A model generated the notes under the pieces. The model did no database searches. It saw only the letters and a program-made list of their open reading frames with translations, and was not told the DNA's origin. DNA of 64,000 nt from contig NZ_JBIGHW010000001.1 in assembly GCF_043555875.1 (NCBI RefSeq), positions 1 to 64,000 on the forward strand, written 5' to 3'. Shown one piece after another: positions 44,648 through 53,931 of this stretch. The first letter of the stretch is position 1. The number at the start of each line of letters is the position of its first letter. The DNA comes from Pelomonas margarita. GTDB lineage: Bacteria > Pseudomonadota > Gammaproteobacteria > Burkholderiales > Burkholderiaceae_C. The position numbers were made by a program, and so were the translations under genes.

Positions 44648-46969
44648 TCAGAACTTCCAGTCGGCCTGCAGCCCCACGGTGCGGAAGGAGTTGGCGCCCA
44701 GCGAGTAGGCGTAGCCGGAGCCTGCGCCCTTGCCTGGCAGCGGGTAGAGGATGGCATTGGGCACGCGCTCGTCGCCGGCATTGCGAACGAACAGGCCCAC
44801 GCCCCAGCGGTCGTCCGGGCTGCGCAGGCCGGTGCGCAGGCCGACGATGCTGTGCGCGCGGTAGCTGCATTCGGCCGCCAGCGTGTTGCACAGGCGGACA
44901 GTGGTCTTGTAGGTCACGTCGGCGCCCAGGCTCCATTCGTAGCCGCCCCAGACGGTGGTGTCGTAGTCCGCACCCACGGTCAGCTTTCCCTTGGGCGAGT
45001 ACAGCAGACGCTGGCCGCCGACGTTCTGGTTGTCGAAGGTGAAGCCGGCCGTGTATTCGGTGCCCAGCACCAGGGCGCCGCTGGCGCGCAGGCTGAGGGC
45101 GCCCAGCACGCGGGCACGGGCGTCCACTTCCAGGCCGTAGCTCTTGACCTTGGGCACGTTGAGCGGGATGCAGTTCAGGGCGCCGACGGCGCTGAGCGTG
45201 CAGTTCTGCTCCTGGAAGTTCTTGATGCCGGTGTTGAACAGCGCGATGTCCAGTTCCAGGTGGCGGTTGAACAGGCTGGTCTTGACACCCAGCTCCACGC
45301 TGGTGGGCTGCTCGGCCTTGACGATGGCGCCGGTGGTGCTGCCGCTGGCAGACATCGCGCCGATGGGCGTGTCGTTGTCGATCTGCGGGCCCTTGTAGCC
45401 GCGGCTCAGCGTCAGGTAGCCCTGGGTCTGCTTGTCCAGCGCGTACTGCAGACCCAGCTTGCCGGACAGGTCGGTCTCGCGCACCGCGCCGTGGCTGGTG
45501 ATGACGGTCGTCGGCAGCGCGAAGGTGGAGAACACGACGTCACCGTTGCGGACCTGACGGTCCTTCACGCGATCGCGGGTGTAGCGCAGGCCGGTCAGCA
45601 GGCTGAAGCGCTCGTCCAGCTTGATGGTGGCCTGGCCGAACAGCGCGGCGGAGCCGGTGTCGGTCTCGTAGTCGATCAGCGTGGAGATGGAGCGCGGCAC
45701 CGGCGGCGAGGGCAGGTAGGGGGCTGGCGTGATGGTGGTGGTGGAGGTCTTGGTGCCGTGGTAGTCGGACAGGAAGACGCCGGCCACCCAGTCCACCGCC
45801 TGGCCGCTGGGCGAGGACAGGCGCAGTTCCTGCGTGAGCTGGCGAATCTTGATGACGGTGTTGGCGGTGCGCACCTTGTCGTAGCCCACCGACATGTCGA
45901 TGGCGGCGAAGTCGGGGCCGGTGTTGCGCTCGCGCAGTGCGGTGATGGAGGTCAGCGTCACGCCGTTGGCCAGCGTCTTGTCGACCTGCGCGGACAGGCC
46001 GGCCACCTTGGCTTGCCAGACCTCCGGAGAGTCGGAGCAGACGCTGTTGTTGTCCAGGCTCACCGTGACGCCGCAGGCCGCGAACTCGGCCAGTGGCGAG
46101 TGGTTCCCGGCGGTGTTCTTCGCATAGGCGATGGCCGGGGCGAAGAAGACCGCGTTGCTGCTCTTGCTGCGGTCGTACTCGGCGATGAGGTTGATGTTCA
46201 GGTCAGCCGCCGGCTTGAGCAGGTAGCGGGCGCGCACGCCGCTGGCGTTGGTGACGGCATCGGTGCCGTTGAATACGTTGCGGTAGACGCCCGTCAGGCG
46301 GTCGGCGTGGGCCGTGATGCGCAGCGCCGAGATGTCGTTGACCGGCAGGTTGACCGCACCGCGCACCACCAGGTTGCCCAGCTGCGAGCCGAGCTTGCCC
46401 AGGCCGGCCAGCTCCAGCGAGGCCGAGCCTTCGAAACGGTCCAGGCGGGGCGCCTTGGACACCATGTTCAGCACACCGGCCGAGGCGTTCTTGCCGAACA
46501 GCGTGCCCTGCGGGCCGCGCAGCACTTCCACGCGCTCCAGGTCGAACAGCGCGCCGCCCGCGGTGTTGCCCAGCGGCACGCCGTCCACGACGACGCCGAC
46601 CGAGCTTTCGGCCGAGGTCGTGAACACGGCCGTGCCGATGCCGCGGATGGAGGCGCTGCCACCGGCGCCGCCGGTCTTGCTGTCGCCGAACTCCAGTGCG
46701 GCCACGCTCTTGGCCAGGTCGTAGATCTCCGACACGCCCTGCTTTTGCAGTTGCTCCGCGCTGACCACGCTGATCGCGACCGGCACTTCCTTCAGTGTCT
46801 GCGTGCGCTTCTGGGCCGTGACGACCACGGTCGGCAGTTCGTTCACGTCGGCCTTGGCCGGGGCGGCGGGCGCATCGGTCTGCTGGGCGAGCGCCGGCTG
46901 GGCCAGCAGGCTGACCGTGGACAGTGCCAGCGCAATGGCGCTAGGGCGGAAGGGCGCGAAGTGGGTCAT
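44648..46969 (-). CDS. TonB-dependent outer-membrane receptor
   Basis: A 773-aa receptor with a signal peptide ending ALAQ-Q near residue 28, a plug from about residue 45 (LPTVVVTAQKRTQ, then ERVEVLRGPQGTLFGKNASAG) and a barrel ending in Phe. It is upstream of, and on the same strand as, the GH106 to GH78 operon. The gap upstream carries the two-part nod-box-like site (47253-47297) and a small leader ORF, so control by the cluster 2 LysR protein is plausible. A plant glycoside or aglycone is the likely ligand. Confidence 0.9.
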   Translation of the reverse strand: MTHFAPFRPSAIALALSTVSLLAQPALAQQTDAPAAPAKADVNELPTVVVTAQKRTQTLKEVPVAISVVSAEQLQKQGVSEIYDLAKSVAALEFGDSKTGGAGGSASIRGIGTAVFTTSAESSVGVVVDGVPLGNTAGGALFDLERVEVLRGPQGTLFGKNASAGVLNMVSKAPRLDRFEGSASLELAGLGKLGSQLGNLVVRGAVNLPVNDISALRITAHADRLTGVYRNVFNGTDAVTNASGVRARYLLKPAADLNINLIAEYDRSKSSNAVFFAPAIAYAKNTAGNHSPLAEFAACGVTVSLDNNSVCSDSPEVWQAKVAGLSAQVDKTLANGVTLTSITALRERNTGPDFAAIDMSVGYDKVRTANTVIKIRQLTQELRLSSPSGQAVDWVAGVFLSDYHGTKTSTTTITPAPYLPSPPVPRSISTLIDYETDTGSAALFGQATIKLDERFSLLTGLRYTRDRVKDRQVRNGDVVFSTFALPTTVITSHGAVRETDLSGKLGLQYALDKQTQGYLTLSRGYKGPQIDNDTPIGAMSASGSTTGAIVKAEQPTSVELGVKTSLFNRHLELDIALFNTGIKNFQEQNCTLSAVGALNCIPLNVPKVKSYGLEVDARARVLGALSLRASGALVLGTEYTAGFTFDNQNVGGQRLLYSPKGKLTVGADYDTTVWGGYEWSLGADVTYKTTVRLCNTLAAECSYRAHSIVGLRTGLRSPDDRWGVGLFVRNAGDERVPNAILYPLPGKGAGSGYAYSLGANSFRTVGLQADWKF

Positions 46970-47059
46970 CGAGGTTGTCTCCTGTGTGGGGATGCCGAGT
47001 CGGTGCTCGTGCGTGGACCGTGTGCCGGCAGCCGGCCTGCGGGCCGGTGCGGTGGTTCT

Positions 47060-47167
47060 TTAGGGGCGGGGGAAAACGGTGCCGGCGGCGGTGGCCGGCG
47101 AGAGGCTGCGGCGCGGTGCGCGGGCAGGGCTGGGCGATGGTGTCGCCAGCAATGGGGTCGGGCTCAT
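47060..47167 (-). CDS. Small ORF / possible leader peptide (35 aa)
   Basis: From the ATG at 47167, with ACAGGAGACAA just upstream, 35 codons run to a TAA at 47062. The product starts MSPTPLLATPSPSPAR and is Pro/Ser/Ala/Arg-rich. The same ribosome site precedes the receptor 90 bases further on, so this may be a leader ORF or a duplicated translation start. The function is unknown; it may be chance. Confidence 0.35.
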   Translation of the reverse strand: MSPTPLLATPSPSPARAPRRSLSPATAAGTVFPRP

Positions 47168-47252
47168 GGCTTGTCTCCTGTGGACCTCGCCCTGCGGCGT
47201 TGCGGGCGGGTCTTTTGATCTGTTGCGGGCCAGTCTATGGACAGGCTATTTA

Positions 47253-47297
47253 TTCATCCAGGGGATGAAGTGAATTCTCTGAATCCATTTGGTGGAT
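47253..47297. promoter_or_regulatory. Two-part nod-box-like operator (receptor side)
   Basis: TTCATCC-AGG-GGATGAA at 47253-47269 is a perfect dyad. Thirty bases after its start comes ATCCA-N5-TGGAT (47283-47297), that is ATC-N9-GAT, the core of NodD nod boxes. The site at 53932-53976 matches at 31 of 45 positions with the same spacing. It lies about 285 bases upstream of the receptor start. Confidence 0.65.
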
Positions 47298-47423
47298 GAC
47301 GTTGGTCGAGGCCGGGCGGCCGGGGCGTGGCGGGCCCATGGGGCGCCCGCAGGGCGTGGTTTCAGGGGAAAACACCGAGGCGGCCTGGCCACGCGAGGGC
47401 GCGGCTGCGAGGCCTGCCGTGGC

Positions 47424-48311
47424 TCAGGCGTGGCGCGCGATGAAGTCCAGCATCAGGCCGCTGAGGCTGGCGTCACCGGTGTTGACGGCCAGCGTCTGCG
47501 AGAAGTGGTTGTGCTGCGCAATGACTTGCAGCTCGGGCCTGAAGCCATGCCGCCCTGCCAGCCGTGCGAACAGCTCGCCCGCCTGCACCTGCATTTGCAC
47601 GAGGTCGCGCTCGGCGTAGCTGATGAGCAGCGGCAGGGGGGCGGCATCGACCTGTTCGACGATGCTCATCGCGGCCAGTGCGTCAGGGTCATCGGTGCCG
47701 AAATAGGCATCGTTGCGCGGGTCCGGTGTCGCGACGCCGAAGGCTGCGCGCGACAGCCGCTCTAGCCGCGCGTTGTAGGGGCCGGAGGCGAGGATGGCGC
47801 CGCGGAGGTCGTCTAGTCCGAAGCGCCGCAGCAGCACGGCCGCCGCCACATGCGCAGCACCGGCCGATTCACCCATCAGCACGATGCGCTGCGGGTCGGC
47901 GCCCAGCGACGCCGCGTGCGCACGCGCCCAGGCCACGGCGGCCGCCACGTCCTCGGGACCGGCGGGCCAGCGGTGTTCTGGCGCGAGGCGGTAGTTTGGC
48001 AGCACGGTGACGATGCCGTGGCGTGCCAGGTGCCAGCCGATGTTGGCCTTGTGCGCCTTGTCGCCGCGGATGAAGCCGCCACCGTGGAAGAACAGCAGCA
48101 GCGGGCGTGGCGCGGCGGCGTCGGCCGTCGGGCGGTACACGTCCAGCACCTGGCGCTCGTGCGCGCCGTAGCGCTGTGACGCGACGTGCAGCACGCCCTC
48201 GGTGGCTTGCCGGGCGAGCAACGGCGCATACAGTGCCTGCACGTCGGGCAGGGCGGCGTTGCTGCCGAGCTCGGCCAGCCGGGCGGCGATGGCTTGGGGG
48301 ACGGTGGTCAT
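47424..48311 (-). CDS. Alpha/beta hydrolase, HSL-type esterase
   Basis: A 295-aa hormone-sensitive-lipase-type esterase: oxyanion motif HGGG (76-79), nucleophile Ser149 in GESAG, Asp236 (ERDLV) and His269 (HNHF). It is the last gene of the cluster 2 operon and may hydrolyse an ester or an activated ring-fission product. The ATG at 48311 starts the conserved region. It is separated from the GST gene by 13 bases. Confidence 0.87.
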   Translation of the reverse strand: MTTVPQAIAARLAELGSNAALPDVQALYAPLLARQATEGVLHVASQRYGAHERQVLDVYRPTADAAAPRPLLLFFHGGGFIRGDKAHKANIGWHLARHGIVTVLPNYRLAPEHRWPAGPEDVAAAVAWARAHAASLGADPQRIVLMGESAGAAHVAAAVLLRRFGLDDLRGAILASGPYNARLERLSRAAFGVATPDPRNDAYFGTDDPDALAAMSIVEQVDAAPLPLLISYAERDLVQMQVQAGELFARLAGRHGFRPELQVIAQHNHFSQTLAVNTGDASLSGLMLDFIARHA

Positions 48312-48324
48312 GGCGGGATGAGTA

Positions 48325-48960
48325 TCAGTGGAGCGCGGCTTCGGCCCGCAGCGCGTCCTGGTGGGTGGGCTGGGCTGCCAGCCGGTCGGCCAGCGCCGCC
48401 ACGGCGGCAAAGGGGCCGGGCGCCAGGCCGCTTTGCAGCGCGCGCGTCCACAGCCAGCCCAGCGCCTCGTCGGCGATGCACCAGTGCGGCCCCATCAGCC
48501 AGGCCCGACCGTCGGCCAGTGTGTCCTCGGCCACCTGGAGCTGCGCCTGCAGTTCGGCCAGCGCCGCCTCGCGCACGCCGGCGTGCGCGCCGGTGTCGGC
48601 GTGGATGCGCTGCGGCATGCGCGCGCGGTACAGCAGCGGATGCAGGCCGGCGTTGACGAAGGCTAGCCAGCTCAGCGCCTGGGCGCGGGGCCAGCCGGCC
48701 CGGGGCAGCAGGCCGGCCAGCGGGTGCTGCTCGTCCAGCCAGCAGACGATGGCCAGGGTCTCGGTGAGCGGACCGTGCGGTGTCTGCAGCAGCGGCACCT
48801 TGCCCTTGGGGTTCAGCGCGAGGTAGTCGGGGCGCAGCTGCTCGCCGCGTGCCAGGGTCACGCCGGCGAGCCGAAAGGCCTGGCCGCAATGCAGCAGCGC
48901 GGTCAGGCTGATGCGCGAGCAGGCGCCCGGCGCGGCCCACAGCACGAGGCCGTCAGCCAT
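48325..48960 (-). CDS. Glutathione S-transferase-like isomerase
   Basis: A 211-aa GST-fold protein. The thioredoxin-like half has NPKGKVPLLQT (50-60) with the cis-Pro segment, then E67-T68 for gamma-glutamyl contact, and a helical C-terminal half. In ring-cleavage operons such proteins often serve as maleylpyruvate-type cis-trans isomerases. Its start overlaps the monooxygenase stop by 8 bases. The true frame is the one ending at 48325; a competing frame at 48308 lacks GST motifs. Confidence 0.83.
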   Translation of the reverse strand: MADGLVLWAAPGACSRISLTALLHCGQAFRLAGVTLARGEQLRPDYLALNPKGKVPLLQTPHGPLTETLAIVCWLDEQHPLAGLLPRAGWPRAQALSWLAFVNAGLHPLLYRARMPQRIHADTGAHAGVREAALAELQAQLQVAEDTLADGRAWLMGPHWCIADEALGWLWTRALQSGLAPGPFAAVAALADRLAAQPTHQDALRAEAALH

Positions 48961-50482
48961 GAAGCGCTGCCACCGCGCCGTCCAGCAGCGCGCGCAGGCC
49001 CGCCGCGTCGCCAGCCGTGCCGTAGACGTAGTGGTCGGGGCGCAGCAGCACAGCGGTGCAGCCCTGCGCCGCGAACCAGCGCGCCATGACGCCCTCGGCC
49101 TCGGCCACGCAGCCGTCACCGTCACCCAGGTGCAGCGTCTGCAGTTGCAGCGCGCTCGCCTGCGCCGGCGTGGCACCGCCCAGGTGGCTGGCGGCTGCCA
49201 CCAGCAGCCGCCAGCCACAGCCCAGCAGATCGTCCATGCGCACGCGCCGGCCCTGCTGCAGCAGCCAGGGCTGGGGTGCCAGGCTGCCGGCAGCGGCGCT
49301 GGCGTGCAGCAGGCCGATGCTCAGGCGAGGCAGCATGTCCTGGCGCGGCCGGGGCGCCACGCCCTCGGCCAGCATCTGGCGGTCGCGCGCACGCGCTGCG
49401 TCGACGTCGCGCTCGCAGATGACGGTGCCTATGCCCTTGAGCCGCGTCGTCAGCTCGGTCACGTGCGCACCGCGCTCCAGACTGTAGCTGTCCAGCAGCG
49501 CATCGGCCGCCAGGCCCTGCACGTCGCCGCGCAGCACGGCAGCCAGCTTCCACGCGAGGTTGACGACGTCGCGTACGCCCTGGCACATTCCTTGGCCGAG
49601 GAAAGGCGGCTGCTGGTGGGCCGCATCGCCGGCGATGAAGACGCGGCCCACGCGCCAGCGCTCGGCCACCAGCGCATGGAAGCGGTAAGCCGCCTGGCGC
49701 CATAGCGTGCCGTCAGCGGGCGTGAGCCAGCGCGACAGCAGTGCCCAGGTCGCTGCATCCTCGACGACGGCCTTGGGGTCCTCGCCGGGCTTCAGCGAGA
49801 TCTCCCAGCGGCGGTGGTTCTTGGGGCCGATCACGTAGGTGCAGGGCCGGTCGGGCTCGCAGTACTGCACGCTGGTGATGGGCAGCTTGGCCAAGCCCTG
49901 TGCGTTGGCGAGCACGTCGACGACCAGCCAGGGCTCGTCGAAGGCCAGGTCCCGCAGCGTGATGCCGACGAGTTCTCGTACGGTGCTGGACGCACCGTCG
50001 CAGCCGATCACGTAGCGGGCGCGCACCGGGTGCTCGCTGCCGTCCTCGGCACGGCAGTGCAGCACCGCCTGGTCGTCGGCTTGCTGCAAGTCGAACACGG
50101 TCAGCCCGGTGCTGATGATGACCGAGGGCATTGCGGCGACGGCGCGGCGAAGCACTTCCTCCACCGGTGGCTGCGTGAACACGACCGACGGCGTGTGGCC
50201 CTGCGGGTAGGGCGGCGCCACCATGGTCATGCGGCGGATCAGCGCGCCGTCGACACCGTAGTAGCAGGAGTCGGTGAAAGGCTCGGTGAAGGGCTCGACC
50301 TGCTCGACCACGCCGAGCTGCTGGAACACGCGCAGCACCTCATGGTCCAGCGCGATCGCGCGCGGGCGGTCGTAGACCTCGTGGGCACGGTCGGCCACGA
50401 ACACCTTGAAGCCGGCCTGGCCCAGCAGGGCGGCGGCTACGGCCCCCGAAGGCCCGAAACCAACGATGGCGACGTCGTGCAT
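48953..50482 (-). CDS. FAD-dependent monooxygenase, MhpA/FdeE-like (cluster 2)
   Basis: A 509-aa class A flavoprotein hydroxylase with a C-terminal thioredoxin-like domain. GFGPSG at 8-13 binds FAD, GCDGASSTVR is the DG motif and GDAAHQQPPFLGQGM binds the flavin ribityl. It resembles 3-(3-hydroxyphenyl)propionate hydroxylase. In Herbaspirillum seropedicae a monooxygenase (FdeE) hydroxylates naringenin before ring cleavage by FdeC, and the gene mix here recalls that operon. The ATG at 50482 is used; the longer frame runs into repeat DNA. Confidence 0.88.
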   Translation of the reverse strand: MHDVAIVGFGPSGAVAAALLGQAGFKVFVADRAHEVYDRPRAIALDHEVLRVFQQLGVVEQVEPFTEPFTDSCYYGVDGALIRRMTMVAPPYPQGHTPSVVFTQPPVEEVLRRAVAAMPSVIISTGLTVFDLQQADDQAVLHCRAEDGSEHPVRARYVIGCDGASSTVRELVGITLRDLAFDEPWLVVDVLANAQGLAKLPITSVQYCEPDRPCTYVIGPKNHRRWEISLKPGEDPKAVVEDAATWALLSRWLTPADGTLWRQAAYRFHALVAERWRVGRVFIAGDAAHQQPPFLGQGMCQGVRDVVNLAWKLAAVLRGDVQGLAADALLDSYSLERGAHVTELTTRLKGIGTVICERDVDAARARDRQMLAEGVAPRPRQDMLPRLSIGLLHASAAAGSLAPQPWLLQQGRRVRMDDLLGCGWRLLVAAASHLGGATPAQASALQLQTLHLGDGDGCVAEAEGVMARWFAAQGCTAVLLRPDHYVYGTAGDAAGLRALLDGAVAALHG

Positions 50483-50495
50483 GTCAGCCCCGCGG

Positions 50496-50576
50496 TCGCT
50501 GGGTACGGCGCCCGATCCCCCGAGGGGATGCGGGGCCGCTTGGTAGCGGCCCGGTGCTGGCCCCGCTGCGGCTTTC
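50496..50576 (-). repeat. Intergenic repeat, copy 6 (inverted)
   Basis: GATCCCCCGAGGGGATGCGG flanked by GCGGCCCGGTGC, an inverted shorter copy filling the 108-bp gap between the monooxygenase and FAH genes. Confidence 0.65.
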
Positions 50577-50590
50577 TCGATGGTCATGGC

Positions 50591-51460
50591 TCAGCCCTCT
50601 TCCCGGCGGATGGGGTTGACCAGCGTGCCGATGCGCTCGATCTCGATCTCGATGACGTCGCCGTCCTTCATCCACACAGGAGGCGTGCGCGCCTGGCCCA
50701 CACCTGCCGGCGTGCCCATGACGATGACGTCGCCCGGCTCCAGCGTCATGCAGTCGGACAGCAGCGCGATGGTCTCGGCGACGCTCCAGATCATGTCGGT
50801 GGTGGAGGCATCCTGCATGACCTGGCCGTTGAGCCGGCTCTGGATGCGCAGGCCGGTGGCGCCGGGGGGCAGTTCGTCGGCCGTGATCAGCACCGGGCCG
50901 AAGCCGCCGGTGGCGTCGAAGTTCTTGCCGATCGTCCACTGCGGGGTGCGCTTCTGGTAGTCGCGCACCGACATGTCGTTGAAGCAGGTGTAGCCGAACA
51001 CGTACTGCAGCGCGTCGGCCTGGCTGACGTGGCGCGGCACGGTGGCGCCGATGACGAGGGCCAGCTCGGCCTCGTAGTCGAATTTCTCTGACACGCGCGG
51101 CAGCTGGCCGGCGGCGCCGTGGCCAATCAGCGAGCTTTTTCCCCGGAAGAAGAACCACGGGTACTCGGGCTTCTCGCGGCCGCCTTCCTTGGCGTGGTCG
51201 TAGTAATTCAGGCCCAGGCAGATGGTCTTGCCGGGCTCGGGCACCAGCGGCGCCAGCGTCAGGCTGACCAGCGGCACGCGCGGGGCGTTGCTTGCCAGCG
51301 CCGCCGTGGCGGCGGCCGCGAGATCCACGCTCGCGGCCAGCGCGGCGCGCAGGTCGGCCGGTACCTGGGGCTGGGCGGCGTTCAGGTCGATGACGTTCTG
51401 GCCGTCGACGAGGCCCAGGCGGGTGCGGCCGTCGGCGGTGGCAAAGGTGGTGAATTTCAT
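50591..51460 (-). CDS. Fumarylacetoacetate hydrolase family protein (cluster 2)
   Basis: A 289-aa FAH-fold enzyme with the classic core GKTICLGLNYYDHAKE, metal ligands in DYEAELALVIG, FNDMSVRDYQ and QWTIGKNFDATGGFGP, and the C-terminal GTPAGVG. It hydrolyses acylpyruvate-type products of ring cleavage. It lies between VOC dioxygenase and monooxygenase genes, as in the fde-type operons. It is distinct from the cluster 1 FAH (323 aa), which has a different core. Confidence 0.92.
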   Translation of the reverse strand: MKFTTFATADGRTRLGLVDGQNVIDLNAAQPQVPADLRAALAASVDLAAAATAALASNAPRVPLVSLTLAPLVPEPGKTICLGLNYYDHAKEGGREKPEYPWFFFRGKSSLIGHGAAGQLPRVSEKFDYEAELALVIGATVPRHVSQADALQYVFGYTCFNDMSVRDYQKRTPQWTIGKNFDATGGFGPVLITADELPPGATGLRIQSRLNGQVMQDASTTDMIWSVAETIALLSDCMTLEPGDVIVMGTPAGVGQARTPPVWMKDGDVIEIEIERIGTLVNPIRREEG

Positions 51461-51473
51461 GGCGGGAAGGGCC

Positions 51474-52370
51474 TCAGGTCGGGATGAAGAAGACGCTGCG
51501 CTGCGCGGCTTTCAGCGCGGCGCTGGGCGGGGCGGAGATGCCCCATTGGTCGACACGGCCGGGCGGCCAGGTCCAATCGGTAGGGCCACCGGGGCGGTAG
51601 CTGTCATCAATCTGCTCGACCTCGGCCGTGTATTCGATGACCTCGCCGAAGGGGCCGATGAAGTAGTTGAAGGCGTTGTTGCCTGGGCCGTGGCGGCCCG
51701 GGCCCCACTCGATGGCGTGGCCGGCATCGCGCATGCGGCCGCCGCCGCGCATGACGGCGTCGACATCCGGCATGACGAAGGCGATGTGGTTGAGCGCGTC
51801 GTTGTCGGCGTCTCCCAGGGCCAGCGTGTGGTGGTCGCTGGCGCAGTTCAGGAAGGCCATGATGCGTGTGCGGTCCGCCAGCGTGAAGCCCAGCGCCCGC
51901 TCGATCCACGCGCGGCTGTCCTCCACCGCGTGGCTGTTCAGCACGGTGTGCGCGAGGCGGCTGGGGCGGTCGGGCTCGCCGGTGGTGTCGGCGTGCTGCG
52001 TGTCGCCGTGGACGACCTGGAACAGCCGGCCGTGGGGGTCGCGCACGGTGAGGCCGAGGCCGCCGCCTGGCTCGGCGATGGGGGCCAGGGCTTGCTGCAC
52101 GCGCCCGCCCGCGTCGACTGCGGCCCGGGCAACGTCTGCCAGCGCCGCCTCGCTGCGGGCACGCAGCGTGACGTGGCGGATGGCGAGCCGGTCGGCCGAG
52201 TGCAGTGCCAGCAGGTGGTGGTCGGCACCGGTGCCGCGCAGGTAGAGCGCATCGGCCGTGCGCGCGGCGACCCTCAGGCGCCAGATGTCGGTGTAGAAGG
52301 TTTCGGCACGCGCCAGGTCCGGCACGTCCAGGGCCACACTGCGCAGCCCGCTGATCCAGCGTGAACTCAT
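51474..52370 (-). CDS. VOC-family extradiol dioxygenase (cluster 2)
   Basis: A 298-aa two-module VOC enzyme. The C-terminal iron site is visible as His141 (LAHTVLN), His195 (NHIAFV) and Glu246 (VIEYTAE). It would cleave a hydroxylated ring of the aglycone with O2, the role of FdeC in naringenin degradation. It overlaps the amidohydrolase stop by ATGA and is followed by FAH, so substrate flow through the operon is consistent. Confidence 0.88.
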   Translation of the reverse strand: MSSRWISGLRSVALDVPDLARAETFYTDIWRLRVAARTADALYLRGTGADHHLLALHSADRLAIRHVTLRARSEAALADVARAAVDAGGRVQQALAPIAEPGGGLGLTVRDPHGRLFQVVHGDTQHADTTGEPDRPSRLAHTVLNSHAVEDSRAWIERALGFTLADRTRIMAFLNCASDHHTLALGDADNDALNHIAFVMPDVDAVMRGGGRMRDAGHAIEWGPGRHGPGNNAFNYFIGPFGEVIEYTAEVEQIDDSYRPGGPTDWTWPPGRVDQWGISAPPSAALKAAQRSVFFIPT

Positions 52371-53413
52371 GAAGAAAGCACCTTGGGAGTGAGGCCGAGG
52401 AAGCGCTCGGCATTGCCATGCAGCAGCGCGGCCACCGTGACGTCGTCGAAGCCGGCGGCCTCGACACGCTGGGCCGGCGTGCGGTCATGGAAGTTGAAGG
52501 GGTGGTCGCTGCCCAGCATCAGCTGACCTGGGCCGAAGCGCTCGACGAGGTGGCGCAGCGTTGCGTCGTCGAACACCAGCGTGTCGAAGAACAGCCGGCG
52601 CGCCTGATCGACGGGCGCCTCGCGCACCTGGTCGCGCAGCGCCGGAAATACCTGCCAGCCTTGCTGCAGCCGTGGCAGCAGCATCGCCAGCGTGCCGCCG
52701 CCGTGGCTGAAGGCGATGCGCAGCCGCGGGCAGGCCAGCAGCAGGTTGGCGGTGATGACGGAGGCGGCGGCCAGGCCGACGTCGCTCGGGTAGGCGAGCA
52801 CCTGTTGCAGCGGCGCGGGGCCGACGAGGCGGTCCATGCCGGTGGGCTTGAGTGCGTGCACGAAGACCGGCACGTCCATTGCCTCGCAGGCCTGGAAGAA
52901 CGGCAGGAAGCGCGGGTCGCCGATGGGCACGCCGTTGACGTTGCTGCCCAGCTCCACGCCGACGAGGCCCAGCGCCTGCACGGCGTGTCGCAGCTCGGCG
53001 ATGGCGAGGTCCAGATCCTGCAGCGGCACGGCGGCCAGACCCAGCAGCGCGCCGCCGCTGTCGGCCGCCATCGCGGCGGTCTGCTCGTTCAGGTAGCGCA
53101 GCAGCGGCTGGGCGTCACGGGCCTCCAGCCAGTAGCTGAGCAGCTCGGGCATGGGCGAGATCACCTGCCGCGCCAGGCCCATGCCGGGCAGGTCGGCCAG
53201 GCGGCGCGGCGTGCTCCAGCATTTCTCGGAGACGGTGCGGTACTGCTTGCCGGCGATCATCACGTGGCGATGGCACAGGCCGCCCTGGTTGGGCGCCGCG
53301 ACGGTGGACGGCCATGACGCCGGCACCTGCGCGCCGAGGTAGGCCGGGAAGTGCTCGGGCACGACGTGCGCATGCACGTCGATGCCGCGGCAGGCACAGG
53401 CTCGAAGCGACAT
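52367..53413 (-). CDS. Amidohydrolase family 2 (ACMSD-like) decarboxylase/hydrolase
   Basis: A 348-aa amidohydrolase with metal ligands His14-x-His16 (DVHAHV), a later His in SHGGGTL and Asp in LGSDHPF. The family includes aminocarboxymuconate-semialdehyde decarboxylase and related hydrolases that remove CO2 from ring-cleavage products. It starts 6 bases after the GlcG-like gene stop and overlaps the VOC start. Confidence 0.88.
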   Translation of the reverse strand: MSLRACACRGIDVHAHVVPEHFPAYLGAQVPASWPSTVAAPNQGGLCHRHVMIAGKQYRTVSEKCWSTPRRLADLPGMGLARQVISPMPELLSYWLEARDAQPLLRYLNEQTAAMAADSGGALLGLAAVPLQDLDLAIAELRHAVQALGLVGVELGSNVNGVPIGDPRFLPFFQACEAMDVPVFVHALKPTGMDRLVGPAPLQQVLAYPSDVGLAAASVITANLLLACPRLRIAFSHGGGTLAMLLPRLQQGWQVFPALRDQVREAPVDQARRLFFDTLVFDDATLRHLVERFGPGQLMLGSDHPFNFHDRTPAQRVEAAGFDDVTVAALLHGNAERFLGLTPKVLSS

Positions 53414-53419
53414 GGCCGC

Positions 53420-53845
53420 TCAGCCGGCGACCAGGCCGGTGGCTGCCACACCGGCGATGCAGATCGCCTCGTCCTCGTCGCCGCTGCCGCCGGATGCCCC
53501 GACCGCGCCGAGGAGGCGGCCCGAGCCGTCCCGGATGAGCACGGCGCCGGTCTGCGGCAGGAAGCGGCCCTTCGCGGTGTCCGCCAGCGTCGTGAAGAAG
53601 TTCGGGTTGCCCTTGGCGCGCTCGGCCAGCACGCGGCTGGAGGCGCCCATCGCGACGGCACCCCAGGCCTTGCCCGTGGCGATGTCGATGCGGAACATGC
53701 TGGCGCCGTCCTCGCGCTGTGCGGCCTTCAGGTGGCCGGCCTCGTCCAACACGACGACGGCCATGGGGGCGTGGCCCGCCGCGCGGGCGGCAGCCAGTGC
53801 GGCGGCCAGCAGGGTGTTGGCCTGCGCCAGGGTCAGCGTGCTCAT
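53420..53845 (-). CDS. GlcG/HbpS-family small protein
   Basis: A 141-aa member of the GlcG/HbpS family (PF03928) with AVVVLDEAGHLKAAQREDGA near the start and a GAVGASGGSGDEDEAIC loop. Such proteins often stand in aromatic-degradation operons and some bind haem or act as isomerase accessories; the role here is unknown. It is the first gene of cluster 2, divergent from the LysR gene at 53971. There is no signal peptide. Confidence 0.82.
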   Translation of the reverse strand: MSTLTLAQANTLLAAALAAARAAGHAPMAVVVLDEAGHLKAAQREDGASMFRIDIATGKAWGAVAMGASSRVLAERAKGNPNFFTTLADTAKGRFLPQTGAVLIRDGSGRLLGAVGASGGSGDEDEAICIAGVAATGLVAG

Positions 53846-53931
53846 GGGTGTCGTCTCCGGGTGAGCCTCTTGGCGCTTGGGGCGCGAGGCATTGCTTGGC
53901 ATGGGAGGCGACTCTAGAAAATCGGTTTCAA

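Larger units (their letters stand above)
46970..47423. promoter_or_regulatory. Long leader region upstream of the TonB receptor gene
   Basis: A 454-bp stretch without a long gene between the esterase stop (47424) and the receptor start. It holds a small ORF (47060-47167), two similar ribosome sites (ACAGGAGACAA before the small ORF and before the receptor) and the two-part dyad at 47253-47297. It probably carries the receptor promoter and a long untranslated leader. Confidence 0.55.

Noticed and set aside
44165..47218. A 1017-codon open frame on the plus strand
   Set aside because: It runs antisense to the TonB receptor gene and lacks family motifs; high GC makes long antisense frames common.
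48308..48940. An alternative minus frame in the GST region
   Set aside because: It is Arg/Pro/Ala-rich without fold motifs; the frame ending at 48325 shows GST signatures.
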